From: Corythucha ciliata | Taxonomy: Eukaryota > Arthropoda > Insecta > Hemiptera > Tingidae | NCBI GenBank assembly: GCA_038030265.1 | Contig: CM075943.1 | Span: 13,144,001 to 13,208,000 of the forward strand | DNA: 64,000 nucleotides | Direction of reading: 5' to 3' | Shown here: positions 44,335-54,683 of the stretch, piece by piece | How the letters are laid out: each line of letters opens with the position of its first letter | How positions within the stretch are numbered: position 1 is the stretch's first letter | The notes under the pieces: generated by a model | What the model was told of the DNA's origin: nothing | Seen by the model: only the letters and a program-made list of their open reading frames with translations | The model's database searches: none | Made by a program: the position numbers and the translations under genes

Positions 44335-46145
44335 TCATTTTCAGTAGCGTTTCTATAATTTTCATTAGCGATTTTCCTACATTTTAGTCACGAATTGGCG
44401 CTTTCATAATTTTCAGCTGCAGATTAGCCATTTTCATATAAGCGAATTAGCACGTTTTCTCAATTTGAGCTGAAAATTAGTGTTTTTCTTAATTTTAGCC
44501 GCGAAAATAAGTGCTTTTTTTGTTTGTTTTTTTTTGTTTTTTTGTTTTCAGTTTTAGCCTTCTCTGTTTTCTCTGTTACTTAGCGCTGTACCTATCTCAG
44601 TTTCGGCTGAATCTTTCAGAATGCTACACAGATTTGCGTACTCTCAATTTCAACCGCGAATTAGTGATTCTATTCATTTGTACTCGCGAATAAACGTTTT
44701 TTCTTCACTTCATCTGCGAATTAGCGATTTTTGTCAATTTCTGCTGCTAATTTTGCTGCGAATTAACATGTATTCTCATTTTGTAAGCGAATGGGCAATT
44801 TTTTCAAAATTTCAGTTGTGAATTTGCTATGTTTTACCCAATTTTATTCGAATTGTGGTTGTTTCTGTCCATATCAGCCGCGATTTTTTTTTTTACTTGT
44901 ACAGCCTTGAATTAGTAGCGCGTATTCTCAATTTTAGCCTCGGGCTGTGCCCAAAAACAACACTTTTACGTAGATTTCTACATTTTAGCTGTGGAATGGC
45001 CGCCATGCACCTGCGAATCGACGATTTTGTCTCAATTTCGGCTAGGGATAGAATCGGCCCGAACCCCGGCCCGAAACCGGGCCCGATTAGCCCACTTTGC
45101 CAACTTGAATGAATACATGTGCCCCCCCCCCCATTGAGCCAGTTAAATCGTCCCAAAAGTAGGGATCGTGATGATGGTTGGTAGTGGGGGTTTGGTGATG
45201 GTGAGAGGCTTAAATACCCCCTCTTCTTACCGGAAGATTACTGACGGGGAGTGAGGTTTTCAGTTATTTGGGTTGCTCAATATGCTTTAATTTTTAACTA
45301 ATTATATACTAATTATATTGATATAACTTTCCATATTATGATTTATGACGTATTAAATAGTAACGACTGCAAGTTATTATAATTTCGCTCCATCATTGGA
45401 TGCGGATTGCCTGCAGTAGGTGATACTTTTTCCTCTGATCACAATACGCGCAATTCTATTTTCTACTAATCACAATTATTGGACCCCCCTCCCCATTGAC
45501 GGATCTAAGGGGGGGGGTAACGGCAGTATTACCCTCCCTGAGAGCTGTTAAAATCGCTGTGAGCAAAGGGGGGATGGTGGTGGAGGGTGTACAGTGAGAG
45601 GGGGAGGAGTTACAATTACCCCCCACCACCAAAGAGGTCCCAGATCCGACCCCCCTCCCTTTGTTCGACGAAACATGGGTACTTCGAAGAAAGAAAAGTT
45701 CAACGAACGGCATTGTACATATTTGTTGTTGTATTGCGCATGTTCGGGCTTTCGGGCTTTTTTCGAACCTCAGCCCGGCCCGGTCGGAGAAAATCTTCGG
45801 CCCGGCCCGGTCGGAGAAAATCTTCGGCCCGGCCCGAAGCCCGACCCGAAAATAAAATGTAAGGCCCGGCCCGAGTCCATCCCTAATTTCGGCCTAGGAA
45901 TGTTGCATTGCGAGACCACTAATAAGCGTTTTTTTCGCAGCTACATCCACGCTACTGGTTTTGAGAAATATCACTAAGTCGAGGATAACATTGGTAAACA
46001 TGGCTAATTCGCTGCTAAAATTTGGAGCAAAACCTCCAATTGGCTTTTTATATGGAGAACAATTTGGCCTAAATCGAGACAAGGTGAATATTCATGCCTG
46101 TGTAAGTGAAGGAAACTGCTAATTTGAGGCAAAAACTCAGAAAAA
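44335..46145 (-). repeat. Type-1 periodic array, mostly T-rich, split by a hAT MITE
   Basis: T-rich units run to 45042 (ttttctcaattttagc, cgcgaattagcg). The MITE at 45043-45885 interrupts, and units resume at 45886 with a higher-order segment (atgttgcattgcgagac). Polarity appears to flip to A-rich near 45990-46140. No gene. Confidence 0.75.
45043..45885. mobile_element. hAT MITE with perfect 8-bp target duplication
   Basis: It begins TAGGGATAGAATCGGCCCGA and ends with the inverted form (reverse complement TAGGGATGGACTCGGGCC). ATTTCGGC flanks it exactly on both sides (45035-45042 and 45886-45893). Terminal sequence and 8-bp duplication identify hAT. The interior has G/C homopolymers, a GGCCCG-rich region and a direct duplication of a ~26-bp unit (about 45776-45827). 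No transposase is present. Confidence 0.85.
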
Positions 46146-47469
46146 ACGTAACGTTTTCCCGTCAGCCGCTCTCAAAAGCCGTTAGATATTACGGGAAAAC
46201 CGTCAAATTGGCAACACAGCGTGCTGGACCGTTCTCCTCGGAACCGAACTATGGTCTCAATCCGACCCTAGCACGTCAGGAGGACGCCCTGCTATCGCCT
46301 TGATACCCGGATTCCCGGTGGGAGGGGGGAAAGTGGAAAAGTGCATGGGACCGAGAGGCCGAATCTGAGAGTGGAACGCGTTTTTGTGTCATTGTCCCAA
46401 CATCTTTTTGTCATTATACGATATATTAGCCGTGATGTGAGTTCCAATCGAAAAATTGCCCTTTCAGTGACGGTTAGACTCTTTTTCTGAGTGTAAGTTA
46501 TCGGTATATTTGGGCCGAACAATAAAATCTTGGTCGAGGCGCGCTTTGTTGTCAACCTCAACTATAAATTACTGACCTGGCAATTTCGATATAGCTTCAA
46601 GGGTGGAAGCGGTGGAAAACTAATTATTTGTGAACTTTTCTAATTCCTGCCATTTATCCCTCAAGGGACTTGAAAATGTCAATTCCACGTGCGCCTCATC
46701 GGGAAAACGATGGTGTACGGAAGGAGGAGACGGATGACGACTTTCCTCCCTCTGATCAAAATTCCCTCTAATTTTTGCGGTCGCCTTAAATTCGATCCGC
46801 TTCACAGCCCATACAATTAACCTACAAATTAAAAAAAGTCTGTTTTCTTTTGTTTTTTTCTTAGATCGTTGTTCCCTTAAGGTCGCAGACGATCACTATA
46901 AAATGTATCCCCGCCACGTCTTCTCCACGACTTTAAATGCCACGTTTTTCCTTTAACCCCTCCCCCTTCATTTCCTCTTTGTCCAAGCAGCTACTACCTA
47001 TTTCTTTCTATTCTTTCTAACCCCCCATCGTAAAATTAAAACGGAAGAGACTCTCTTTCTCCATCTCTCCGCTACGGTGGGGAAACTGAAATTCGTTTGG
47101 CCGCAAGGAAAAAAAAAGAGGTTGGAAAACGTGGCGAATTGTAATATTTTTTTCTTGAGCCCCTCCCCCCACCGGTGGCGGCGGGGGGGGGGGCAACTTT
47201 TTCCAACCCTTAAGTTCACGAAGAACTGTTTCTCTCCACTCCTTTCCTCATACCGCACCAACCCCATTGTCATTTCCAATATGAGAGTAGAAACATCCAC
47301 ACCTGCTGCACAATTTTTTTTTTCTCTCACTCTCTCTCACTTACTCTCTCTCTCTCTTTCTCGCTAAATATTACATAAGTTTTCCATTCCAGAAATCGAG
47401 TCCTTTTCCCTTGATTTTTGAACGTTCGATTTTTATAAAATTGTTTGCATCTTTTATTCTGTCCCGCAG
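46146..47469. other. Non-coding DNA, probable intron before the signal-peptide exon
   Basis: No gene is recognised. It holds a 10-bp inverted pair (gttttcccgt/acgggaaaac near 46150-46200), C/G runs near 47165-47195 and a CT-rich tract at 47326-47366. The last ~60 bases before 47470 are T-rich and end in tctgtcccgcag, a good 3' splice site. Confidence 0.6.
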
Positions 47470-47564
47470 GGAAATGAATTTACGATTTGTGAAAATGAAA
47501 AATCGACCGAAAGTGATTCATTTGCAGTTCGCTTTGATTTTACTACCTCCGCTCTTCGTGCTGG
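47470..47564 (+). CDS. Host exon encoding a signal peptide (first coding exon of a secreted/membrane protein)
   Basis: The exon is bounded by ctgtcccgcag and by CTGG|GTAAGT, which is an optimal donor. It has four bases before the ATG at 47474, then 30 codons: MNLRFVKMKNRPKVIH, a basic start, followed by LQFALILLPPLFVL, a hydrophobic core. It ends in phase 1, so the next exon completes a G.. codon at the expected cleavage region. This is classic signal-peptide exon structure. The protein family cannot be named because no following exon is recognisable up to 64000. The gene lies on the plus strand with at least one upstream non-coding exon. Most transposons nearby would then be intronic or upstream. 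Confidence 0.7.
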
Positions 47565-50500
47565 GTAAGTTTTTTTTTTCTTCCCCCTGATGTTTTTGAT
47601 GAGAGACGAGGCTTAACTATCTTTTTCTCTATATCGTTTTCAATTCGAAACAAAAAAGGACGTGGGAGAATCACTCCTATATAAAGTTTGACAGCTTGAT
47701 TGACGATTGATAGTGATAAAGAGGTTCCTTTTATTTTGATTGAGGGCCAATGAGCCTAAAATTTTTGTGAATACCCCCTCCCTTTACCAGCGTCACATAC
47801 TCTTGCTTTGCGAACCGCCCGCTGTATGACGCGGTAGACTGGAACGGGATTTGTTGAAGGGACAGAAGTCGAATTTTTCAAACGATTAATTTGTTTAAAA
47901 AGTTGGTGGAAGGGCGTATGAGAGAGAGAGAGAGATGAGTGAGAGAGGAAAAAAAGAAACTTTTTTCACCATACACGCGCTGCGAGAGTTATAAACTTTC
48001 AATCAAAAGCTTTTGAAAATACTTGACGTTTTACATTTAAAAATAGATACATTTCCGTTATTGGACACTCCTTTGCCGGCCTTATTCAATCAATTTCTCC
48101 ACTTCTAAAAGTTAAATTAATTTTAAAACTCCGTCGCAATAATAAAAAAAAATAATAAAACGAGAATTGGCTCGTGGAGAAAAGAATTGTACAAAGGGTG
48201 GGTGGGCTTAAAAAAAATAAAAAATGAGAGATTGCTTCCTGCTAACGATAAATAAATCATAAACGTTCTCTGGGAGAAATCCTCACTCTCATTCTCTGTC
48301 TCTTCAAAGAATAAACAGCTTTCTTGACTTCTCGCCCTATAATCCTACTGAGTAAAGTGAATGTGTAGCAATGTGAGAATAAATGGGCTGCGAGGGGGGT
48401 GAACGGGAGGGTGACAGAGGGCTAACATTAGAATAAAAAAGTAGTGAGTTAAGTGTCCCTTGAAGTTTGGATAGCTTCTGCAATTCCAAAACTGGCGTGA
48501 AAAAGTAATGTCGTTAGACTATAAAGTTTTCAAAACGTCACTATCGCAACATGGTGGAATGTCGGGTAATATACGCGTAGTTCGTTGGAGGTGAGCGAAT
48601 TATATTTTAGAGCTCCAGGCAGGAGTTAAATGGCTTCTATTTCGAAACAAGCAGTGATATACTGAGTGTTCCCATCAAGTTTAGAGTACGCCTCCGAACG
48701 CTCGAAAGTTAGTCTTTATAGGTAAGGTCAGTTTCTGGGTCCACAGCCCAGGGTAAGGAAAAGGAAAAGTGGAGGGTGAGAAGTCTGTACCGACGAGTTT
48801 TGGAGTGTGTCTGTTAATGTTGTAAATCGGTTAATGACGTATTAACGTCATTAACCGGTTAATAATGTCAATCGCATTTACAAAATAATAGCTGTAACAT
48901 ATTTACGTCTCTCTCACCTGTGTTGTTTTTCCGGTTGTTTAGGTAAATGAGGAGCTGCCTCGAGGTCCATTCCAAACTAATTCTGACCCTACCTCATTTT
49001 GAATATTCCAGGTGCTAATAACTACCAAAATGTAAGAGAAAACAGTACATAATTGTGTTATTCTTCTTCCCCCATTTCATCAACGGAGCTGTCAATTGTT
49101 ATCTGCGTGTTAGCTATTGTGTTTGGCATAATTAGAACTCAAATTAAATAGTAAAAGCATAAAGGAGGTGAGACAAACAAGTGTTGCAGAGTGGTGTCAT
49201 TTTATTTAGGAAACAATATATAGCTCCTCTCTTTGTTCAACAGCAGAAAAACAAGCGGCAAATTAATTTTTAATTTCCCTCCCCAAATTTTACTTGGGGC
49301 TCGCGGCTAAAAGACCCATTTTTCCTTAGCCCCTTTGTTTAAACCTATTCCACCCCCCTCATCCTCATCTCTTGTCAACTTCCGTCTCGACCATCCTCTA
49401 TTATTCGCATGCAAAATACATAAAAGAGTAATTTTGAAGGGAATCGTCCATTTCGAGGGGTAAAAAAAAAAAATCTTGTTAGAGTTCATAACAAGTTCGC
49501 TAACTTCCTTAAAAATACTGCAGTAAAAACGTGTAAAAGAAGTCTACTGAAGGAAATAATGTCGGAGAGAGAGTGAGGGGGGGGGAGTGGTAGAGCCGCT
49601 AAATTATTATGGGCCGGCAATAGTGGAACATTTGAAATGCCTCCTCACCCCTCCCCCTTCTACCCCCCAAACACCGTCACTACAGAGCTCTACAACGAAT
49701 GATTCCAACCTCATCTAAAGCACCCCATTGCAGGCCTAATCTTCACGCTCTCCCGCTCTACACTGCCGACCGTTTGGGACTAATTGCGGGCTATTCATTA
49801 TTTTTCAGCTCCCCCACCCACCCCTACCATTCAACGTAATTGAACGGCGGAGCTTTAACAAAAATGTTGCGTGATAAAATAAATGAGAGTCGGGGGATAA
49901 TTTTGTAGAAAGGGAGTTCATAAAACACCATTTTACTTCTATTTTCACGCAATAATGAATAAAATGTCTAATATTCTGCTAAATACATGTTGTTTCGGTC
50001 ATCGAGGGGTTCATTGTTCAGCTGTCAAGTTGATGCCATAAAATAATATTAAACGTGTACGGCAAACGTCAAAATTTTGTGCCCTTTTATGAAGGAAAAT
50101 TCGTTTTGAGTCGGATCCAGAGTCTCTCAGACAATAGCCGGTTTCTCCCGTAACGCCACTGAGCGGCTGCCAGTAACTCTCAAGTCCAAAATGACCATAA
50201 ATTGAGTGTTTTGCGTCATCGATTCGGTGTCGATTTTCCCGCGGCCTCAGAGAGCAGCCTAATCGTTAATACCGCGAGGTCGTCCCGCTCAGATTAAGGC
50301 TCTTTCTTGCCAGACTCACGATGGCAACCGCGAGTGTGCGCCTGTGCGGCCCCTCGATTGGACGCAAAAAAAAGGTTTGGGTGGGGGTGGGTTTAAATGT
50401 GCCATTCGCCTCGAGTGAAAGGCCTCAGACACCGCAGTGGTCACATCACCCCCCCCCCCACCCTCTTCTTCCATGGAGTGAGGTCGTGGAATATTTGCCA

Positions 50501-50617
50501 CAGAAAGTTATAGTTCCCACCAAATACAGTGAAACTCTGTTTTTACCACTTTTCTGGCGTTCTCGTTCAATGGCGGGTCGCACTAAGAGGAGGAGGGGGG
50601 TACGCAGGGCCAGTTTG
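47565..50617. other. Non-coding DNA, probable first coding intron
   Basis: This starts with the GTAAGT donor. No exon with convincing borders was seen. It includes an AG tract near 47925-47945, a hairpin with 13-bp perfect arms at 48828-48857, A tracts, and G/C runs near 49575 and 50450. A frame at 50321-50635 (MATASVRL...) runs into array sequence and is not credible as a whole. Confidence 0.55.
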
Positions 50618-51285
50618 GCCATATTTGGAGCATGAATGGTCGCTTTTGCCGTTTTCAGAGCAGGAATTGTCTGTATTGGCATTTTCAAAGCGCAAATCAT
50701 CTGTTTAGCCATTTTTAGGGCACATAATAGTCACTGTTGCCGATTTCAAGGGCGTGAATTTTTGCTATTTTGCCAATTTCCAGAGCGCGAAATGTCTGTT
50801 CCGCCACTTTAGAGTACGCATTTTTGCCGTTTTAGCGCATCATCCAGTCCTATGACTCCCATAGCAACGGGAAAAACTTTGTATAAACATTATTCGAATA
50901 AAAATACTTAAGTGTTTTTTCCGTTCGAATGCGGCTGCAAATTATTTCGTGATAATAGTAAGGCAGTAACATTGCATGGTGCCAGAGGTGTGAATAATGA
51001 ACAAAAAAGGAACGAGAAGTCCTCATTCGATAGACCAACACCGAAAGCAACAAATGAACTCGTTCTAGCTGTCCTCCACCGGACTTCTTTTCTTTTAAAA
51101 GTAATGACTGGCCGGCGTGGTTCGAACGTTTTGAACGCTATCGGCTTGCATCAGGACTGGATTCTGGCACTGAATGGTCGATCTTGCCATTTTGAGTGCA
51201 GCCTCAATCTGTTTTAGGCATTTTCAGGGCACGAATCATCAGTTTAGCCCTTTTTAGGTCCCGTAGAGTCAACTAGGAAATTCAG
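50618..51285 (+). repeat. Type-3 periodic array (two blocks)
   Basis: Degenerate units of about 32-36 bp resemble gcgcgaatcgtcagtt followed by ttgccattttcaggg. They occur at 50618-50840 and about 51170-51285, with ~330 bases of unrelated sequence between. The unit shares no sequence with types 1 or 2 beyond its length and alternating T-run/GC layout. Confidence 0.7.
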
Positions 51286-52020
51286 TTCTGTTAGGCATTT
51301 TTGAGTCCCAAAACTTCAAGTTTTACGAATAATCAGCCAGGAAACTTCCAATTTCACCGATATTTCGCTGAAATTCGACGGCTATTCGTCAGAATTTAGG
51401 TTTGTGAGTTGTCCGACCGGGTAACTAAATAGAAGCTCCAATTTTGCGAAAAGAAAGACAAGAAACAAGATTTATACCTGTAACTTGAAATTTCACTAAA
51501 TTTTAGCTCTGAGTAATTTAATTTTGTGACAAAATTTGCCAGGCTTTGGGTGCTATCGGGCTCCTACTGTTGGGCTTTGGTTTCCGTCGTTACTGACAAA
51601 AAAAAGGCCCAGAAACTTGCAATTTTGCGTAGGTAATTAAATAAAATTAATTTATTACTTAATTTAAATTAATTATTTAATTATTTCAATTAATTAATTT
51701 AATTGGTTAATTTGATTAATTAAATGCATTAATTAATTAATTTAATTAAGTTCTGAAATTTTGTGGCTATTATTTGTCAAGACTGTGAATGCTACGTGGC
51801 CGGCTTGCCAGGGTTCCACTGGCACTAAAAAAAAAGCCTCGAAACTTGCGATGTCGCACACATCGTAGAAACTAGAAACTAGAAATTTCGCGAATGTTTA
51901 GACCCAAAATTTGCTATTTCACTGCAGATTTGGAGCTCAGATGTGAGTTTATTTCGGGGCAGTCTCGTGCATGGTGCTATTTGTTGCTGCCTGGCTGGCT
52001 GCGGGTCGTGATGAACTGAA
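51286..52020 (+). repeat. Type-2 periodic array with linkers
   Basis: Units gaaacttgcaatttcgc recur. Linkers with gctttgggtgctatcgg and cactgacaaaaaa or cactaaaaaaaa occur near 51534-51610, 51760-51840 and 51945-52020. This is the same family as at 17.9-21.4 kb. Confidence 0.75.
51634..51750. repeat. TTAA-rich low-complexity tract
   Basis: About 115 bases of almost pure A/T built from overlapping taatt and ttaa steps, inside the type-2 array. It is highly self-complementary and could form small hairpins or a cruciform. Confidence 0.9.
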
Positions 52021-52985
52021 AATCCGCTGTGATTTCGGACTAAATCGATAAAAACCCGCTAATTTATGAATAAAATTAAGGATAAGCGTGGATTTCCGGC
52101 TACAAACGAAAACAATTGCTAATTCTTGTAAACTTCTTTGAAAATAATCTCATTTACGGATAAAATTGGAACATATTATTCGTTTGCCGGTGAAATCGAA
52201 ACAAAGAATTAGCTCTCTTTGCGTTTAAAATTGAGGGGAAAGCCAATTCGCGGATAAAATTAAGGAAAAACGTTTTATATTCGTGGCTACAATCGGAAAA
52301 AAAGCACTCTTTTGCGGCTGAAATTGAAAAAACGTACAGATTCGTGGTTTAGCAGTGCAACTTTCAGGCTAAATTCAAGAAAGTAAGTACACTAATTCGT
52401 GGTTCATGGATACCTTTTCACGGATAAAATGAAGAAAGAAGGTTCGTTCAGGGTGGAATCGAGAAGAATCACTCGTTTGCGGCTGAAACTAAAGAAAAAC
52501 GCCAGTGCGTGGCTAAAATTGGGAATTAATGACCATTTTCGGCTGAAAATAGAGATAAAGTGCTCTTTCACGGTTAAAATTAAGAAAACGCACCAGTGAT
52601 CGAGGTTTCACGTTGGAAAACCTTAACTAAAATCAAGAAAAGGCACTAAGTCACGGTTTACAGAGACTTTTTAACATCTAAAATTTAGAGAAAAGGCTAG
52701 TTCACCGTAGTACATTGACAAAAATCTCTCATTTTGCGTCTAAAATGGAGGAGAAACGTGAATTCGCGGCTAAAATTGAGAAAAATCCGCTGGTTTACGG
52801 ATAAAATAGCGTGAATTCGTGGCTATAATTGAAGAGCAGTGCTAATTCGCGGATAAATTTTTGACAAAAGCTCGTTCATGGCTAAAAATGAGGAGAAAAC
52901 GCTGGTTCGCGGAAAAAACAACAAATTTCTAATTTTCGCTTAAAACATTGACGGAAAACTGGGAAAAAGCGCTTGTAAATTGTCT
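52021..52985 (+). repeat. Type-1 periodic array, A-rich orientation
   Basis: Forward type-1 units (cgcggataaaattaag, gctaattcgcgg), with higher-order segments at 52345-52375 and 52605-52640. They directly abut type 2 on the left and type 3 on the right. Confidence 0.85.
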
Positions 52986-53770
52986 GGCATTGATACAACA
53001 AGTGAATATTAGCCAGTGCGATATTTTCAAGGCAATAATCGTCAGTTTTGCCCCTTTTTTTTTTTTTTTACAGCAGGCATTGCATGTTTAGCCATTTTCC
53101 CTCGCTCGAATGATCAGTTTTGCCCGCATTTGGGGCTGGAATCACCTGTTCAGGCATTTCAGGGCGCAAATTCGGAACTCGTAAGGTCAGTTTCGTCATT
53201 TTTAGAGCGTGAATCGCAAGACAGTTTAGCCATTTTCAAGGCGCGAATCGTCATTTTTGCAATTTCTCAGGCCATAAATAGTTACGTCAAGCCAAAAGCA
53301 AAGAATGGTGAGTTTTTGCCATTTGTTGCTCGCGAATGGTCGATTTTTCACTTTTCAGGGCTCGAATCATCTGTTCAGGCATTTTCTGGGTCCGTTAGTC
53401 AGTTTAGCGGTTTTTGGAACGCGAATGATCAGTATTGGCCATTTTTTGGCGCGTGAATTGCCAGTTTTGCCATTTTTGGCGCGCAAATGGTTGATTTTGC
53501 CATTTTCATTGTAGCAGCTTAGCCATTTTAAAGGCGCTTCAAGTCCATTTGCTGGCTATTTTCTAGAGCGGGAATTTCCGTTTTTGGCAATTTTTAGGGC
53601 ACGAATATAGTCAGTTCAGCCATTTTCTATGAGCTAATCGTCAGTTTAACCACTTTGGGGTGCGATTGCAGTCAGTTTAGCTGTTTTTATAGTGGGAATA
53701 GCCATAGTTTGGCTATTTTAAAGCAGTTAATGACTGTCAAGTCATTTCTAGTTGAGCGAAACACACAATT
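52986..53770 (+). repeat. Type-3 periodic array, second copy
   Basis: About 22 degenerate units of about 33-36 bp (gcgaatcgtcagtttt, gccattttcagggc). The 146-codon frame across this block merely translates the repeat (recurring FxxFxxxE/ARExxxxF) and is not a gene. Confidence 0.8.
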
Positions 53771-54204
53771 TTCCAAGCCCCTCCTATATTAGCAAGTCTG
53801 ATCGGCGGCTAAATCTATCTATTTTGGGGTTTTTTCTACTCAGGGAAACCGAAAATGGAGACAAAATTTTCGTTTTGTCACCGTCCGCTCGTACTTAGAG
53901 ACCCTGGAGTCAATAGAATCGGCTGATACCGACGACCATGACGTGAAATATTTCACGTGATTCATTTCTGGACCGTTTAAGGCGCAGTATTTTTCTGTTA
54001 AAACGCTTCGGTGGGGGGGGGGGAATAATAAATCTCGTCTGCCTCAGAACAGAACCTTTCACCCTAATATTTGAGAATGTGACAATCCCTCGTTAGATTT
54101 TGGGAGGTGCTTTTGATTATGTTTATACGAAAGTGACCTCATGACTTCAAGGGAGGGGAGGGGCCATGGCTCGTGTAGCCCCTCTTTTGGATCCGCCACT
54201 GGTT
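53771..54204. other. Unassigned sequence with a hAT-like right end
   Basis: There is no gene. A perfect 18-bp palindrome (acgtgaaatatttcacgt) lies at 53941-53958 and a G run near 54013-54023. At about 54135-54201, the reverse complement of CAGTGGCGGATCCAAAAG followed by a ggggc-rich stretch resembles the left end of the hAT-like element at 18681, so a truncated relative ends here. Confidence 0.5.
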
Positions 54205-54620
54205 CACAAAGCAAAATTTAGAAAATCCGCTAATTCGTAACTCGTGGCTACAATGGAGATAAAATGCTAATCCGTATAAGAAATAATGAAAAACGATAAA
54301 ATTGAAGAAAAGAAAAAAGAAAAAACCCGTTACGGCCAAAACTGATAATTCCCATCTAAAACCTATACATATAAATAAAACTTATAAAGAAAAGAAGCTG
54401 CTACTCATTCGCTGCTGAAACGGATTTTAACCATAAAAATAATAGCGGATCATCACGGCTAAAATTAATGAAAAGTTGTAATTCGCAAAGAAAATTGACT
54501 AAAAGCTCTTAGGTCACGGCAAAAATTCGGAAAAATGGCTAATTTACGGCTAAAATTTATAAAATGCCAATATGCGGTTCCTATAGAGGCAATTCTGTGG
54601 CTGAAACTCGCAGAATAAAA
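54205..54620 (+). repeat. Type-1 periodic array, A-rich orientation
   Basis: Degenerate forward units (ttacggctaaaattta, gctaatttacgg) with one higher-order segment at 54575-54605 (cctatagaggcaattctg). It ends before the Gypsy relic. Confidence 0.75.
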
Positions 54621-54683
54621 GAAAGATTAAAAAAAAAACAATTTATGGTAGAACCCCTCCCCCCAATATGAAACCCTAGATTT

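Noticed and set aside
50321..50635. 104-codon frame MATASVRL...
   Set aside because: Crosses a poly-A tract, a C run and into type-3 array units; composition is not protein-like after the first ~17 codons.
53016..53456. 146-codon frame with repeated aromatic motifs
   Set aside because: It is a translation of the type-3 array; the apparent motif period equals the DNA period.
54139..54339. Phe-rich 66-codon frame
   Set aside because: Poly-pyrimidine simple sequence next to a hAT end and type-1 units.
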